The translations under genes and the position numbers were made by a program. From Tsuneonella deserti (lineage in GTDB: Bacteria; Pseudomonadota; Alphaproteobacteria; Sphingomonadales; Sphingomonadaceae): a stretch of DNA of 64,000 nt. The stretch lies in assembly GCF_014644315.1 (NCBI RefSeq), contig NZ_BMKL01000001.1, positions 1,809,001 through 1,873,000 on the forward strand. The letters run 5' to 3'. Position 1 is the stretch's first letter. The number at the start of each line of letters is the position of its first letter. Positions 28,072-36,836 of this stretch are shown piece by piece. Under the pieces are notes generated by a model. The model searched no databases. It was not told where the DNA came from and saw nothing but the letters and a program-made list of their open reading frames with translations.

Positions 28072-29540
28072 GCTTCGCTTCCCATCATTGCCGCAGCGGC
28101 CTCGCGGGCAACGCTGACGTCGTCGAACGGCAGTACGCGCATCTCATCTCCCGAGCCGATGATCTGGCCCTGTTCGTGTCCCTTGCCTGCGACCAGCACG
28201 ATGTCTCCCGCCCGCGCCATCGCCACTGCCGCGGCGATCGCCGCACGGCGGTCGCCAATCTCCTGCGCGCCGGGGGCGCCTTCCAGCACCTGGAGTCGGA
28301 TCGCCGCGGGATCCTCCCCGCGCGGATTGTCGTCGGTGACGATCACCACGTCAGCCTGTTCCGCGGCCACGCGACCCATCTCGGCGCGCTTGCCCTGGTC
28401 GCGGTCGCCGCCGGCACCGAACACCACGACAAGCCGTCCCTCGACATGGGGACGAAGCGCGGCGATCGCCGCTTCGAGAGCGTCCGGCGTGTGCGCGTAA
28501 TCGACATATACGGGCGCGCCGGCCCGGTTCAGAGCAGCGCGCTCGAGCCGTCCTCGCACCGGCTGGAGCCGCGTGAGACTATCGAACGTTTGCGCCGGAT
28601 CGCCGCCGGTTGCGATCACCAACCCCGCGGCAACGAGCGCGTTGGATGCCTGGTACGCGCCGATCAGCGGCAGCGCGACCTTGCGCCTCATTCCACCATG
28701 TTCGATCTCGAGCATCTGACCGAGAGTCCCGGGAATGCGGGCGACGAGGCGGATATCCTCCCCCTCGTCGCCCACGGAGAGCACGCGCAACCCCCTCTTT
28801 CGCGCATGCTCTTCGGCGCGGGCGGCCCATCCTTCGCCTCCGCGCCAGATCACGGCCGTGCCGTCCGCGGCTACTACTTCGTCGAATAGCCGCATCTTGG
28901 CCGCAAAATATTCTTCCATGTCGGCATGATAATCGAGGTGATCGCGCGACAGATTGGTGAACGCGCCCGCGCTCACCCGCAGGCCTTCGTTTCGGAACTG
29001 GCTGAGGCCATGGCTGGACGCCTCGAACGCGACATGGGTCACGCCCTCGCGGGCGAGGCCGCTCATGTTGGCAAGGAAGGTGACTATGTCCGGCGTGGTC
29101 AGGCCGGTGGAGACGCTCTCGTCAGGGGTGGTGACGCCCAGCGTCCCGATCGACGCGGCGCTGATCCCGGCCATCCGCCAGAGCTGGCGGGTCATCTCGA
29201 CCGTCGAGGTCTTCCCGTTGGTGCCAGTGACTGCCACGATCGTTTCGGGCACCGGAGTGAAGAACTGCGAAGCCAGCCGCGCGAAAGCCCGTCGAGGCTG
29301 CGGGTCGGCGATGTGCCAGGCCCCATCCACTTTCGCCTCGGGCCTCGCCACGACGGCGATCGCGCCGGCTTCGATGGCGGCGGGAATGAAATCCTCGCCG
29401 TTGACCTGGCCGCCCTGGAAGGCGCCGAACACCGTGCCGGGCGCCACCTTGCGGTGGTCGATCGCAAAACCGGTGACCGTGCTGTCTGCTGCCGCGCCGG
29501 CGTCGAGGCCCGCTTCGCCGGCAATCCGGCCGAGCTTCAT
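28068..29540 (-). CDS. murE: UDP-MurNAc-L-Ala-D-Glu--meso-diaminopimelate ligase
   Basis: Adds the third stem-peptide residue. 490 residues. ATP loop VTGTNGKTSTVEM, EASSHGLSQFRNEGL, and the DNPR motif near residue 401, the hallmark of meso-DAP rather than L-Lys specificity, so the cell wall is A1gamma type. C-terminal LVAGKGHEQGQIIG. The ATG overlaps the ftsI stop (ATGA). Confidence 0.97.
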   Translation of the reverse strand: MKLGRIAGEAGLDAGAAADSTVTGFAIDHRKVAPGTVFGAFQGGQVNGEDFIPAAIEAGAIAVVARPEAKVDGAWHIADPQPRRAFARLASQFFTPVPETIVAVTGTNGKTSTVEMTRQLWRMAGISAASIGTLGVTTPDESVSTGLTTPDIVTFLANMSGLAREGVTHVAFEASSHGLSQFRNEGLRVSAGAFTNLSRDHLDYHADMEEYFAAKMRLFDEVVAADGTAVIWRGGEGWAARAEEHARKRGLRVLSVGDEGEDIRLVARIPGTLGQMLEIEHGGMRRKVALPLIGAYQASNALVAAGLVIATGGDPAQTFDSLTRLQPVRGRLERAALNRAGAPVYVDYAHTPDALEAAIAALRPHVEGRLVVVFGAGGDRDQGKRAEMGRVAAEQADVVIVTDDNPRGEDPAAIRLQVLEGAPGAQEIGDRRAAIAAAVAMARAGDIVLVAGKGHEQGQIIGSGDEMRVLPFDDVSVAREAAAAMMGSEA

Positions 29541-31258
29541 TCGCTGGTTCCCTTGGGAACAAGCGGCGCAAGGTCGGTCAGGTCGACGTCACGGCTGGCG
29601 TCGGGCGGAACGCCCAGGATGGGGCCGATCCGGGGGACCAGGCGGCCGACGATCGGCGCCGCGTTCCACGCAGCGGTGCGCTGGAAGCTCGATGCCACCG
29701 TGCCCTGAGGCTCGTCCAGCATGGCGATGACGACGTAGCGCGGCCGGTCCATCGGGAAAGCGGCGGCGAATGTCGCGACCAGCGCGTTCTTCTTGTATCC
29801 ACCAGCGACGGGCTTTTCGGCCGATCCCGTTTTCCCGCCGATGCGGAAGCCCGGGGCATCCGCTTTCCGGCCAGTGCCGTAGACGACGATCATCCGCAGC
29901 AACTGGTTCAAACGTGCCGAGGTGCTCGCCTTGAACACCCGCCGGCCCGCGGGCACCTGGCCCTTTTCGAGCTTGCGCAGAGTGGCGGGGCGCCAGACAC
30001 CGCCGTTGACCATCGCCGCGTAGGCCGAGGCGAGATGCAGCGGGGTGACCGCGATGCCGTGTCCATAGCCGACAGTCATCCCGCGCAGCAGCGGCCATTC
30101 GCCGCTCGCCCAGATCGGGAATCCCTTGGCGGGCAATTCGATGAAGGGGCGCTTGTTCATGCCGAGGTCGGCCATCGTTTTCTTCAGCCGGTTCGCGCCC
30201 AGGTCCTGTACGACGTGAGCGGTCACGACGTTGGACGAGTGGATCAGCATCTCGGGCACGTTGAGCGATGCGCCGAGATCGTGGCTGTCCTTGATCGTGA
30301 AGCCGCCGATCGGGAAAGGCCGGGCCGAATACCGGCGACTTAGATCGGTGACTGTGCCCGCATCGATCGCGGCGGCCACGGTCAGCGGCTTGAACGTGGA
30401 ACCCAGCTCGTACACCTGGTTGGTGACGCGGTTGAACATGTTCGCGGCGCCCGCAGCGTCGATCTGGTTGGGATCGAACTCGGGAAGCGAGGCGAGCGCC
30501 AGAACCTCGCCGGTGTCCACGTCGAGCACGATGCCGGCAGAGCCAAGCGCATTGGTCGCGCGCATCCCGCGGGTCAGCTCGTCTTCCAGCGCTCCCTGCA
30601 CGCGGACGTCGATCGACAGGGGCACAGCCTTGGCGCGGGTGGCGGGATCGCGCAGCTGATCGTCGAGTACGGCCTCCATCCCGACGCGGCCATGCCCGTC
30701 GGCGGCCACGTAACCGAGAACGTGCGCGGCCATCGAGCCCTGCGGATAATGGCGGTCGGTTTCCTGCGGCAGTTCGAGCGCCAGTTCGCCGATCGCCTGC
30801 ACCCGGTTCGCTTCCTCGGGCAGGACGCGCCGGCGCAGATAGCCGCCCTTTCCTTTCGCCAGGCGTTCGGCCATCTCGAATTCATCAATGTCCGGGAAAA
30901 TCGCCTTGAGTTCGAGCGCGACTTCCTTGGGCGATTTGACCAGCGCGCTGCCGTCGCCCAGGGCCTCCGGATTGTACCACAGGGCAAAGGCAGGGAAGGC
31001 GCGGGCCAGTGGCTGCCCGTTGCGGTCCGTGATTTCGCCGCGCGGAGGAAGAAGCGCTTCATAGAAGGAGGTGGCGGTATGGGTCGCGTCGGTCAGGCCG
31101 AGGAACGCTATCCGCACTACCGCCGCCAGCGCGAGGGCCGCGAACAGCGCAGCGACCAGAAGCACGCGCAGCCGGGCGACCGTCAGCGAGCGTTGGCGTA
31201 CCGTGACGAGCTGGACCCGGCCGGAGTAGATCGCGGTGCTGACGGTCAGCGCATTCAT
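29537..31258 (-). CDS. ftsI: peptidoglycan D,D-transpeptidase FtsI (PBP3)
   Basis: Septal cross-linking enzyme, partner of FtsW. 573 residues with one membrane helix (about 30-53), a PBP dimer domain, and the penicillin-binding motifs in order: S287TFK (SxxK, in ELGSTFKPLTVA), SSN near 340 and KTGSA near 474. Length matches FtsI from alphaproteobacteria. ATGA overlaps on both sides (ftsL upstream, murE downstream). Confidence 0.96.
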   Translation of the reverse strand: MNALTVSTAIYSGRVQLVTVRQRSLTVARLRVLLVAALFAALALAAVVRIAFLGLTDATHTATSFYEALLPPRGEITDRNGQPLARAFPAFALWYNPEALGDGSALVKSPKEVALELKAIFPDIDEFEMAERLAKGKGGYLRRRVLPEEANRVQAIGELALELPQETDRHYPQGSMAAHVLGYVAADGHGRVGMEAVLDDQLRDPATRAKAVPLSIDVRVQGALEDELTRGMRATNALGSAGIVLDVDTGEVLALASLPEFDPNQIDAAGAANMFNRVTNQVYELGSTFKPLTVAAAIDAGTVTDLSRRYSARPFPIGGFTIKDSHDLGASLNVPEMLIHSSNVVTAHVVQDLGANRLKKTMADLGMNKRPFIELPAKGFPIWASGEWPLLRGMTVGYGHGIAVTPLHLASAYAAMVNGGVWRPATLRKLEKGQVPAGRRVFKASTSARLNQLLRMIVVYGTGRKADAPGFRIGGKTGSAEKPVAGGYKKNALVATFAAAFPMDRPRYVVIAMLDEPQGTVASSFQRTAAWNAAPIVGRLVPRIGPILGVPPDASRDVDLTDLAPLVPKGTSE

Positions 31259-31749
31259 GGATGCGCCTCGGCCAGGAAATCGCCCCCATTGGCGAGCTTT
31301 TCGGCCAGGCCCTGCTCATCGGTCGGATGCTGGACCGGCTTGCCGGTCAACGGTGAGACCATCGCCGGCAGCTTCATTTCGCGCTGATCGTCCTCGGCGC
31401 GCGCGACCCGGATCGGGGACGGCGCATTGATCGCGCGCGGCTCTCCGAGCGCGGCGAGCTGGCGCTCGCCTTCGAGGTACTGGTCCGCGCCCGGAGCCTG
31501 GTAGCCGAAATCGACTGCGTTCCATTGGGCCAGTTGCTGCTGGCTCGCGCGTGTCTCGAACTCGGTCTCGAGCAGGACCTTTTCCCGCTGCAGCGAAACG
31601 ATCTTGCGCTCGGCAAGACGGACTTCGCTGCGGACGGAATTGACCTTGAACGTCAGCGCCACGAACAGCGCGCTGCACAGCGCCAGTGTCACTACCCAGC
31701 CGAGCTGGCGGAGGCGGCTGCCCAAAAGGTTGGAGCGCAGGGCGTTCAT
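31255..31749 (-). CDS. ftsL: FtsL-like divisome protein
   Basis: A 164-residue bitopic protein between rsmH and ftsI, the canonical ftsL position. A short cytosolic segment, one membrane helix (about 18-36) and then a coiled-coil-like stretch (about 37-75; [19 protein letters not shown]) match FtsL topology. Sequence conservation in FtsL is low, so the call rests on topology and synteny. The C-terminal half (about 85-164) is longer than in E. coli FtsL, Pro/Ala-rich and probably disordered. ATGA overlaps at both ends. Confidence 0.85.
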   Translation of the reverse strand: MNALRSNLLGSRLRQLGWVVTLALCSALFVALTFKVNSVRSEVRLAERKIVSLQREKVLLETEFETRASQQQLAQWNAVDFGYQAPGADQYLEGERQLAALGEPRAINAPSPIRVARAEDDQREMKLPAMVSPLTGKPVQHPTDEQGLAEKLANGGDFLAEAHP

Positions 31750-32699
31750 GCCGCGATCCTCGCCGGAGCCGCCGTGCGAACGGCGTGGCGGAGCGTGGCC
31801 GAGCGCGCCCGGGGGTTACGCGAAACCTCCGCTTCGGACGCGCGGACGGCCCGGGATACGCGGTTGAACACTTCCGGCATCACACTTGCTTGTGGCAAAT
31901 GACGCGAGCCGCCGCTGACACTGGACGCATCGCGCAGGAACCGTTTGACGATGCGGTCCTCAAGGCTGTGGAAGGTGACCACGGCGAGCCGCCCGCCCTC
32001 GCCGAGCAGGGTTTCGGCGGCGCGCAGCCCTTCCTCCAGCTCATTGAGCTCTGCATTCACGTGGATACGCACGGCCTGGAAGCTGCGGGTCGCCGGGTCT
32101 TTGGGGGCGCCCGGTCGATAGCCAAGCGCCTTGCGCACGACGCGCGCCAGATCGCCGGTGGTGGATAGCGGGCGGGCAGCGACGATGGCACGGGCGACGC
32201 GGCGGCTCTGGCGCTCCTCGCCGTAGGTGTAGAGCACGTCGGCGATTTCGCCCTCGTCGGCAGAATTGAGAAAGTCTGCCGCGCTGGGCCCGGACTGGCT
32301 CATGCGCATGTCGAGCGGACCTTCGGCCGAGAACGCAAACCCGCGCTCCGCCTGGTCGAGCTGCATCGAAGACACGCCGATATCCATCACGATCCCGTCC
32401 ACCCGCACGAGTCCCGATTCGGCGAGTGCGTTAACCATTTCGGAGAACCGGCGGGCATGGAGAACCAGCCGCGGCGGGTTTTCCGCAGTTTCGGGCCATT
32501 TCTCTCCCGCCGCGATCGCATCGGGATCGCGGTCGAAAGCATGAACGGTCGCTCCGGCATCGAGCAGCGCGCGCGAGTATCCGCCTGCACCGAACGTCGC
32601 ATCGACGATCACCTCGCCCGGCCGGGGCTGCAACGCGGCGATGACTTCGTCCAGCAGGACAGGGATGTGCTGCGCATCGGTCGGAGGCATGGCGCTCAT
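31746..32699 (-). CDS. rsmH: 16S rRNA (cytosine(1402)-N4)-methyltransferase
   Basis: SAM-dependent N4 methylation of C1402 in the ribosomal P site. 317 residues. N-terminal [16 protein letters not shown] motif [59 protein letters not shown] and the [14 protein letters not shown] motif. Second gene of the cluster; ATGA overlap with mraZ. Confidence 0.97.
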   Translation of the reverse strand: MSAMPPTDAQHIPVLLDEVIAALQPRPGEVIVDATFGAGGYSRALLDAGATVHAFDRDPDAIAAGEKWPETAENPPRLVLHARRFSEMVNALAESGLVRVDGIVMDIGVSSMQLDQAERGFAFSAEGPLDMRMSQSGPSAADFLNSADEGEIADVLYTYGEERQSRRVARAIVAARPLSTTGDLARVVRKALGYRPGAPKDPATRSFQAVRIHVNAELNELEEGLRAAETLLGEGGRLAVVTFHSLEDRIVKRFLRDASSVSGGSRHLPQASVMPEVFNRVSRAVRASEAEVSRNPRARSATLRHAVRTAAPARIAA

Positions 32700-33175
32700 T
32701 TCGCCTTCCCTTCGGCGAGAAACTGCGCGCAGGCCGCCTTGGCGGCAGCCCAGTTGTCGTCCATCTGCATCAGTTCGGCAGGGTTCCAGATGGTGAAGGA
32801 GCGGCCGCCGCCCTGGAAGAACATCGCGCTGTCGATGTTTCCCAGCATGCGCAGGTGATCCGGCAGAACGAAGCGGCCCGAATCATCGAACGGGACGCGG
32901 GCGAAGCCGAACAGCTGGGCGGCGCGCGTATCGCGGTCGAAATCGGGGCCGGCGCGATCTTCCTCGCGATCGAGCTGCGCATCGAGCTCGGTCATGCGCG
33001 ACAGGCCGAAGCCGACCAGGCAGGTAAAACGGGGGTGCTTGTCCAGGCAGAGGACGCGCCCGTCGCTCGATTCCTTTACGGCGCTGCGGAACAGCGGGGG
33101 CAGCACGAACCGGCCCTTGTCGCCGGCGGGCGAAAAGGCCTGTCCGGAAAAGCCGCCGAATAGCGCCGCTGCCAC
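32696..33175 (-). CDS. mraZ: transcriptional regulator / division protein MraZ
   Basis: AbrB-fold DNA-binding protein at the head of the dcw cluster; in E. coli it represses its own promoter. 159 residues starting with GTG at 33175, behind a good GGAGGGGGA site at about 33181-33189. Two MraZ repeats are visible: [16 protein letters not shown] (first) and [19 protein letters not shown] (second), with [12 protein letters not shown] between. The C-terminal extension (about 125-159) is longer than in E. coli. Confidence 0.94.
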   Translation of the reverse strand: MAAALFGGFSGQAFSPAGDKGRFVLPPLFRSAVKESSDGRVLCLDKHPRFTCLVGFGLSRMTELDAQLDREEDRAGPDFDRDTRAAQLFGFARVPFDDSGRFVLPDHLRMLGNIDSAMFFQGGGRSFTIWNPAELMQMDDNWAAAKAACAQFLAEGKAK

Positions 33176-33522
33176 GTGTCCCCCTCCCCATTCTCGGCCT
33201 CAGCCGGGTCCTTCAAGGACCGCCCCGCGGACACAGCTTTCCCGCCTCCGGCAGCGCTTGCGCGCCGTCGGCTCGCATCACCCGATGCGCGGCCTGGAAC
33301 GGTATGTCCGATGGGCACTGGTATTAACTTTCTTCCCCTTGCGATGGAAGGGAAAAAAGCGGGAAATCACGGGATTGTGCGGTTAACCATTGTATTTCTG
33401 TGGATAGGACGCATGCGAATGGCTTCCAACCATCGAATCCGCTCAAAAGAAAGCCTCACATTTTCAGTATTTTACAAAGGGGAACAGGCCAAAGAGACGG
33501 CCGGCCCGCGTTTTCCCGCGAT
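33176..33522 (-). promoter_or_regulatory. dcw cluster leader (upstream of mraZ)
   Basis: A 347-bp non-coding interval that must hold the main dcw promoter. It contains a near-perfect DnaA box (TGTGGATAG, 33399-33407), a TTAACCAT CtrA-type half site (33383-33390), one GANTC (CcrM) site (33435-33439), three phased GGGA repeats (AGGGA 33349-33353, CGGGA 33360-33364, CGGGA 33370-33374) resembling MraZ boxes, and a perfect GGTCCTT-C-AAGGACC palindrome (33207-33221) in the presumed 5' leader. I could not assign a confident -35/-10 pair. Confidence 0.55.
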
Positions 33523-34269
33523 CTAACGGACAAAGGCCTCGAGCATGAGCGCCTCTAGCGCGGCCTTGCCCGGGCCGACCTGCCGATCGGCTTCGAGCAG
33601 GGCGGCATCAGCAACTACAACCGCGCTCCCTTTGCCGATCCCGCATTGGGCAACCAGGCCGCCGGACTCGATCGCGCACTGCGCGCTGTCACCCTCGCTT
33701 CCGACGGTACGAAGACGGCCCGACATACGCTCGGGAAGGGAGGCCGAGTGGTATGCCACCAGTCTCTCGCCGTCGGCCTGATCCTCATCGAAGGTCAGCT
33801 CCAGGCCCCAGCGCCGCAGGATCGGCGAAAGAAGGATCACATCCTGCGGCCGCCGGCGGTCCCCGATCGCAAACCAGGAATGTTCGGTCAGCAACGGATC
33901 CGCGAACAGCAGCACCCGGCCGCCGCCCCGCACCCAATCATCGAGTGCGACATTCTCCTGCGGTGCAAGCGGGCGAGGCTGCGCCATGACGAGGGAATCG
34001 AGCTTTGCCAGTTCCCCGCTGTCGAGCGTATCGAGCAAGACCAGCCGGTGCTCGCTTTCGAGGGCTTCACGCACCCAGTGCCGCGTTCCTCCATCACCTA
34101 GCGCTTCGCCCACCGATGCGCTCTCTTTCCAGTAGATCGGGAGGGAGGTGAACAGGCCAAGCGCGGGCTTCGCATGCCCTTCGCGCGGCCACGCCCATGT
34201 CGCCAGCGCCAAGGCGATCAGCACTGCCAGGCCAAGAGTGGCGGCGATGCCGCTCTTACTGGCTCGCAT
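33523..34269 (-). CDS. membrane-anchored GATase1-like (GldG/DUF4350-type) protein
   Basis: Start taken at the ATG at 34269 (248 residues; MRASKSGIAATL), which gives an N-terminal membrane anchor (about 8-28), then a periplasmic domain. The frame to 34437 is the shadow of the neighbour. The motif order SGELAKLDSLVMAQPRPL followed by DWVRGGGRVLLFADPLL resembles the class-I-amidotransferase-like fold of GldG/ABC auxiliary or DUF4350 proteins. No catalytic Cys is at the nucleophile position, so it is likely non-enzymatic. It overlaps the upstream gene by 14 bp. Function unknown. Confidence 0.65.
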   Translation of the reverse strand: MRASKSGIAATLGLAVLIALALATWAWPREGHAKPALGLFTSLPIYWKESASVGEALGDGGTRHWVREALESEHRLVLLDTLDSGELAKLDSLVMAQPRPLAPQENVALDDWVRGGGRVLLFADPLLTEHSWFAIGDRRRPQDVILLSPILRRWGLELTFDEDQADGERLVAYHSASLPERMSGRLRTVGSEGDSAQCAIESGGLVAQCGIGKGSAVVVADAALLEADRQVGPGKAALEALMLEAFVR

Positions 34270-34585
34270 CGGGTTCGGCGGGCGGGTTCTGCCGGCGCGC
34301 AGTCGGAGTGGCCGGAGCGGCAGGGAGATCCGGCACCACCCCCGCGTCAGCCAGGGGATCGATGGCCGGCGCTTCGGGTTCCGGGGCGACGGTGGCGGCG
34401 GCCTCCGGAACCGTGGCGTCCGCCGATTGCTTCGCACGGTCCTCGATCACGTTGGCGAGCCCGACAATCAGCAAGATGCCAAGCAGCAGTGAGCCGCCGA
34501 CCTGGAGCCGTTGCAATGACTGTGCTCGGATACCGCCGAGGGACGAAACGTCAACGATATCCGCAGAGGAGGTATGGCGACCCAT
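34256..34585 (-). CDS. single-pass membrane protein, unknown function
   Basis: A 109-residue protein with one hydrophobic helix (about 30-46; LLLGILLIVGLANVI) and a long Pro/Ala/Glu-rich tail that looks disordered. The cytosolic N-terminus is short. It lies 43 bp downstream of cysK and overlaps the GldG-like gene by 14 bp, so the two probably form a pair. Low complexity and GC-rich codon use make me moderately sure that it is real. Confidence 0.6.
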   Translation of the reverse strand: MGRHTSSADIVDVSSLGGIRAQSLQRLQVGGSLLLGILLIVGLANVIEDRAKQSADATVPEAAATVAPEPEAPAIDPLADAGVVPDLPAAPATPTARRQNPPAEPDASQ

Positions 34586-34628
34586 GAAGCCAAGCTAGTC
34601 CCTGCATTTCCTCAGTCAATGCACGGGA

Positions 34629-35642
34629 CTATTCCGGCCTGAGCCACTCGAACACCGGCAGGCTCTTCGAGCGGAGCCACTCGCCGCTATAGAGCGTTGA
34701 AAGATAACGGAAGCCCGTATCGCACAAGATCGTCACCACGCGGGCTTCGCTGCCCCGTTCGCGGGCGAGCTGCTTGCCGAGCATGATGGCCCCCGCCACG
34801 TTGATTCCCGAAGACAGTCCAAGGCACAGCCCCTCCTCGCGCAGCAGGCGGGCCACCCACTCGAGGCCCTCCTCATCCGACACCCGGAACTGGGTATCGA
34901 CCGGGGCGCCTTCGAGGTTGCCGGTGATCCGCCCCTGGCCGATCCCTTCGGCCACCGAGCTGCCTTCGGCCTTGAGCTCGCCCGTGGCGTAGTGGCTGTA
35001 GAGCGCCGCCCCGTGTGGGTCCGTCAAAGCGACCACGATTTGCGGATCGTGCTCCTTCAACCCCATGCCGACGCCGGCCAGCGTTCCGCCCGTGCCCACG
35101 GCGCAGGTGAAGCCGTCGATCCGGCCATCGAGCTGCGCCCAGATCTCCTCGGCAGTGGTCTCGATGTGGCCTTTGCGGTTGGCGGTGTTGTCGAACTGGT
35201 TGGCCCAGATCGCGCCGGGCGTTTCCTCCGCCAGCCGGCGGCTGGTGTGGACGAAGTGATTACCGTCCGAATACTTGGTCGGCGGGACCAGGACGAGCTC
35301 GGCGCCGAGCGCGCGGAGGGTATCCATCTTCTCCGCGCTCTGATTGTCCGGCATGACGATGATCGTGCGATAGCCGAGCGCATTGCCCACCAGGGCCAGG
35401 CCAATCCCCGTATTGCCTGCCGTTCCTTCGACGATCGTGCCGCCAGGCTGGAGATCGCCCCGCTCCTCGGCATCGCGGACGATGGCCAGCGCCGCGCGGT
35501 CCTTCACGCTGCCGCCGGGGTTGAGGAACTCGCACTTGCCCCATATTTCGCATCCCGCTTCGGCGCTGGGGCCCTCGAGACGAACGAGGGGAGTATTGCC
35601 GATGAGGTCGAGCGTGTTCTTGCGCGCGGAAGATGAAGTCAT
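34629..35642 (-). CDS. cysK: cysteine synthase (O-acetylserine sulfhydrylase)
   Basis: PLP-dependent synthesis of cysteine from O-acetylserine and sulfide, using the product of the cysI/cysH operon. 337 residues. The PLP lysine lies in NPGGSVKDRAAL (near 42-53); the phosphate/substrate loop reads EGTAGNTGIGLA in place of the usual TSGNTG, a variant seen in a CysK subgroup. GTGGTLAGVG is the phosphate-binding loop. C-terminal LSSGINVAGA. The assignment to cysteine synthase rather than cystathionine beta-synthase rests on overall similarity and length. Confidence 0.92.
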   Translation of the reverse strand: MTSSSARKNTLDLIGNTPLVRLEGPSAEAGCEIWGKCEFLNPGGSVKDRAALAIVRDAEERGDLQPGGTIVEGTAGNTGIGLALVGNALGYRTIIVMPDNQSAEKMDTLRALGAELVLVPPTKYSDGNHFVHTSRRLAEETPGAIWANQFDNTANRKGHIETTAEEIWAQLDGRIDGFTCAVGTGGTLAGVGMGLKEHDPQIVVALTDPHGAALYSHYATGELKAEGSSVAEGIGQGRITGNLEGAPVDTQFRVSDEEGLEWVARLLREEGLCLGLSSGINVAGAIMLGKQLARERGSEARVVTILCDTGFRYLSTLYSGEWLRSKSLPVFEWLRPE

Positions 35643-35733
35643 GCTACCGAGCTAGGCAGCGCCCGCACCCGCGGCAACGCAGTTCCGTTTGGGGGCCGGC
35701 TATCCAGTCTTGCCCCGCGCCGCTACGGCAAGG

Positions 35734-36051
35734 TCAGTCTTCCTGCGCGATGGTGACCTTGAGCCCGTCGAGATCGGCCGTGAAAGGCACCTGGCAGCCA
35801 AGGCGCGAGTTTTCGTTCCGGTGATCGCTCGATTCGAGCAGGTCGTCCTCGTCCTCGCTCATCGGCGGAAGGCGATCCTTGAACGCGGGATCGACGTGGA
35901 CATGACAGGTTGCGCACGAGCAGCAGCCGCCGCACAGCGCCAGCAGCTCGTCGAACCCGTTGTCCCGGATGGCTTCCATCACGGTCAGGCCATCGGCCAC
36001 GTCCACGGTGGACTCTTCTCCGGCGCGGTTGACGACGATCAGCTTGGGCAT
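35734..36051 (-). CDS. [2Fe-2S] ferredoxin
   Basis: A 105-residue plant/adrenodoxin-type ferredoxin. Start at the ATG at 36051 (MPKLIVVNRAGE). Cluster cysteines are visible in LALCGGCCSCATCHVHV (C-x5-C-x2-C after excluding the extra Cys) and a distal LGCQVPF Cys near 88. The DRLPPMSEDEDDLLE segment is typical of alphaproteobacterial adrenodoxin-like ferredoxins that feed P450s or ring oxygenases. The partner is not in the window. Divergently transcribed from the glycosylase gene. Confidence 0.93.
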   Translation of the reverse strand: MPKLIVVNRAGEESTVDVADGLTVMEAIRDNGFDELLALCGGCCSCATCHVHVDPAFKDRLPPMSEDEDDLLESSDHRNENSRLGCQVPFTADLDGLKVTIAQED

Positions 36052-36154
36052 GTGCTGGGATCCCGGAATAGACGTTGGGCTGCCCCCTGTCGGAGGTCCG
36101 GCGGGGCTGCTAAGGGCTGGCCGCGATTTTGGCAAGGTGAGAGCAGCACGCGCA

Positions 36155-36772
36155 ATGGGCTTGAGCGCCGAACAGATCCGCGACGGCCTCGATGCGCTGG
36201 CCAACCGGGAGCCCGGCATGGCTCGGGCGCTGGAAGCCGCCGGTTATCCCGAACCCAGGATTCGCGAGCGCGGGTATGCGACCCTCCTGCGCGCGATTGT
36301 CGGGCAGCAGGTCTCCGTCGCCGCCGCCGCCAGCGTGTGGAACAAGCTGGAGGCCGAGGTGGGCGCGGGAATTCCCGCATCCGAACTGCTGGCGCGGGAT
36401 TTCGATACCCTGCGCGCCTGCGGGCTGTCGCGCCAGAAGCAGGGCTATGTGCGATCGCTGTGCGAGCTGGTCGAGGCGGGCGCGCTCGACTTCACCGCCC
36501 TCCCCGCGGACGACGAAGAGGCGATCGCACTCCTGACCCGGATCAAGGGGATCGGCAGGTGGACCGCGGAAATCTACCTGCTGTTCGCGGAGGGGCGCCC
36601 CGACATCTGGCCGGCCGGCGACCTCGCCGTCCAGGCGGGACTGGCACGCATCCTGGCGCTGGATGCCCGCCCGGGCGAAAAGGAGACCCGCGCCCTCGCC
36701 GAGCCGTGGCGGCCCCATCGCGGCGCTGCGGCGATCTTCACCTGGCACTGCTACAACAACCCGGCCCTGTAG
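36155..36772 (+). CDS. DNA-3-methyladenine glycosylase II family protein
   Basis: AlkA-type HhH-GPD base-excision enzyme. Start taken at the ATG at 36155 (205 residues; MGLSAEQIRDGL); a GTG at 36137 is an alternative, and the frame to 35960 is the ferredoxin shadow. LLRAIVGQQVSVAAAASVW matches the family helix, and IKGIGRWTAEIYLLFAEGRPDIWPAGDLAVQ contains the helix-hairpin-helix and the catalytic Asp (in PAGD). It lacks the N-terminal AlkA domain, as in the short bacterial forms. Confidence 0.9.
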   Translation: MGLSAEQIRDGLDALANREPGMARALEAAGYPEPRIRERGYATLLRAIVGQQVSVAAAASVWNKLEAEVGAGIPASELLARDFDTLRACGLSRQKQGYVRSLCELVEAGALDFTALPADDEEAIALLTRIKGIGRWTAEIYLLFAEGRPDIWPAGDLAVQAGLARILALDARPGEKETRALAEPWRPHRGAAAIFTWHCYNNPAL

Positions 36773-36836
36773 TCGCTTGCGCTCAGCCGCCTGGTGTATT
36801 AGTTATACAGGACAGTCATTCGGAGGGGGAATTCAC

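Noticed and set aside
25753..28500. 915-residue plus-strand open frame antisense to mraY/murF
   Set aside because: Complement of well-supported Mur genes; composition (His/Arg/Gly) is that of a frame shadow.
32431..32438. TTAACCAT in rsmH
   Set aside because: Inside coding sequence, no paired DnaA box; taken as chance.
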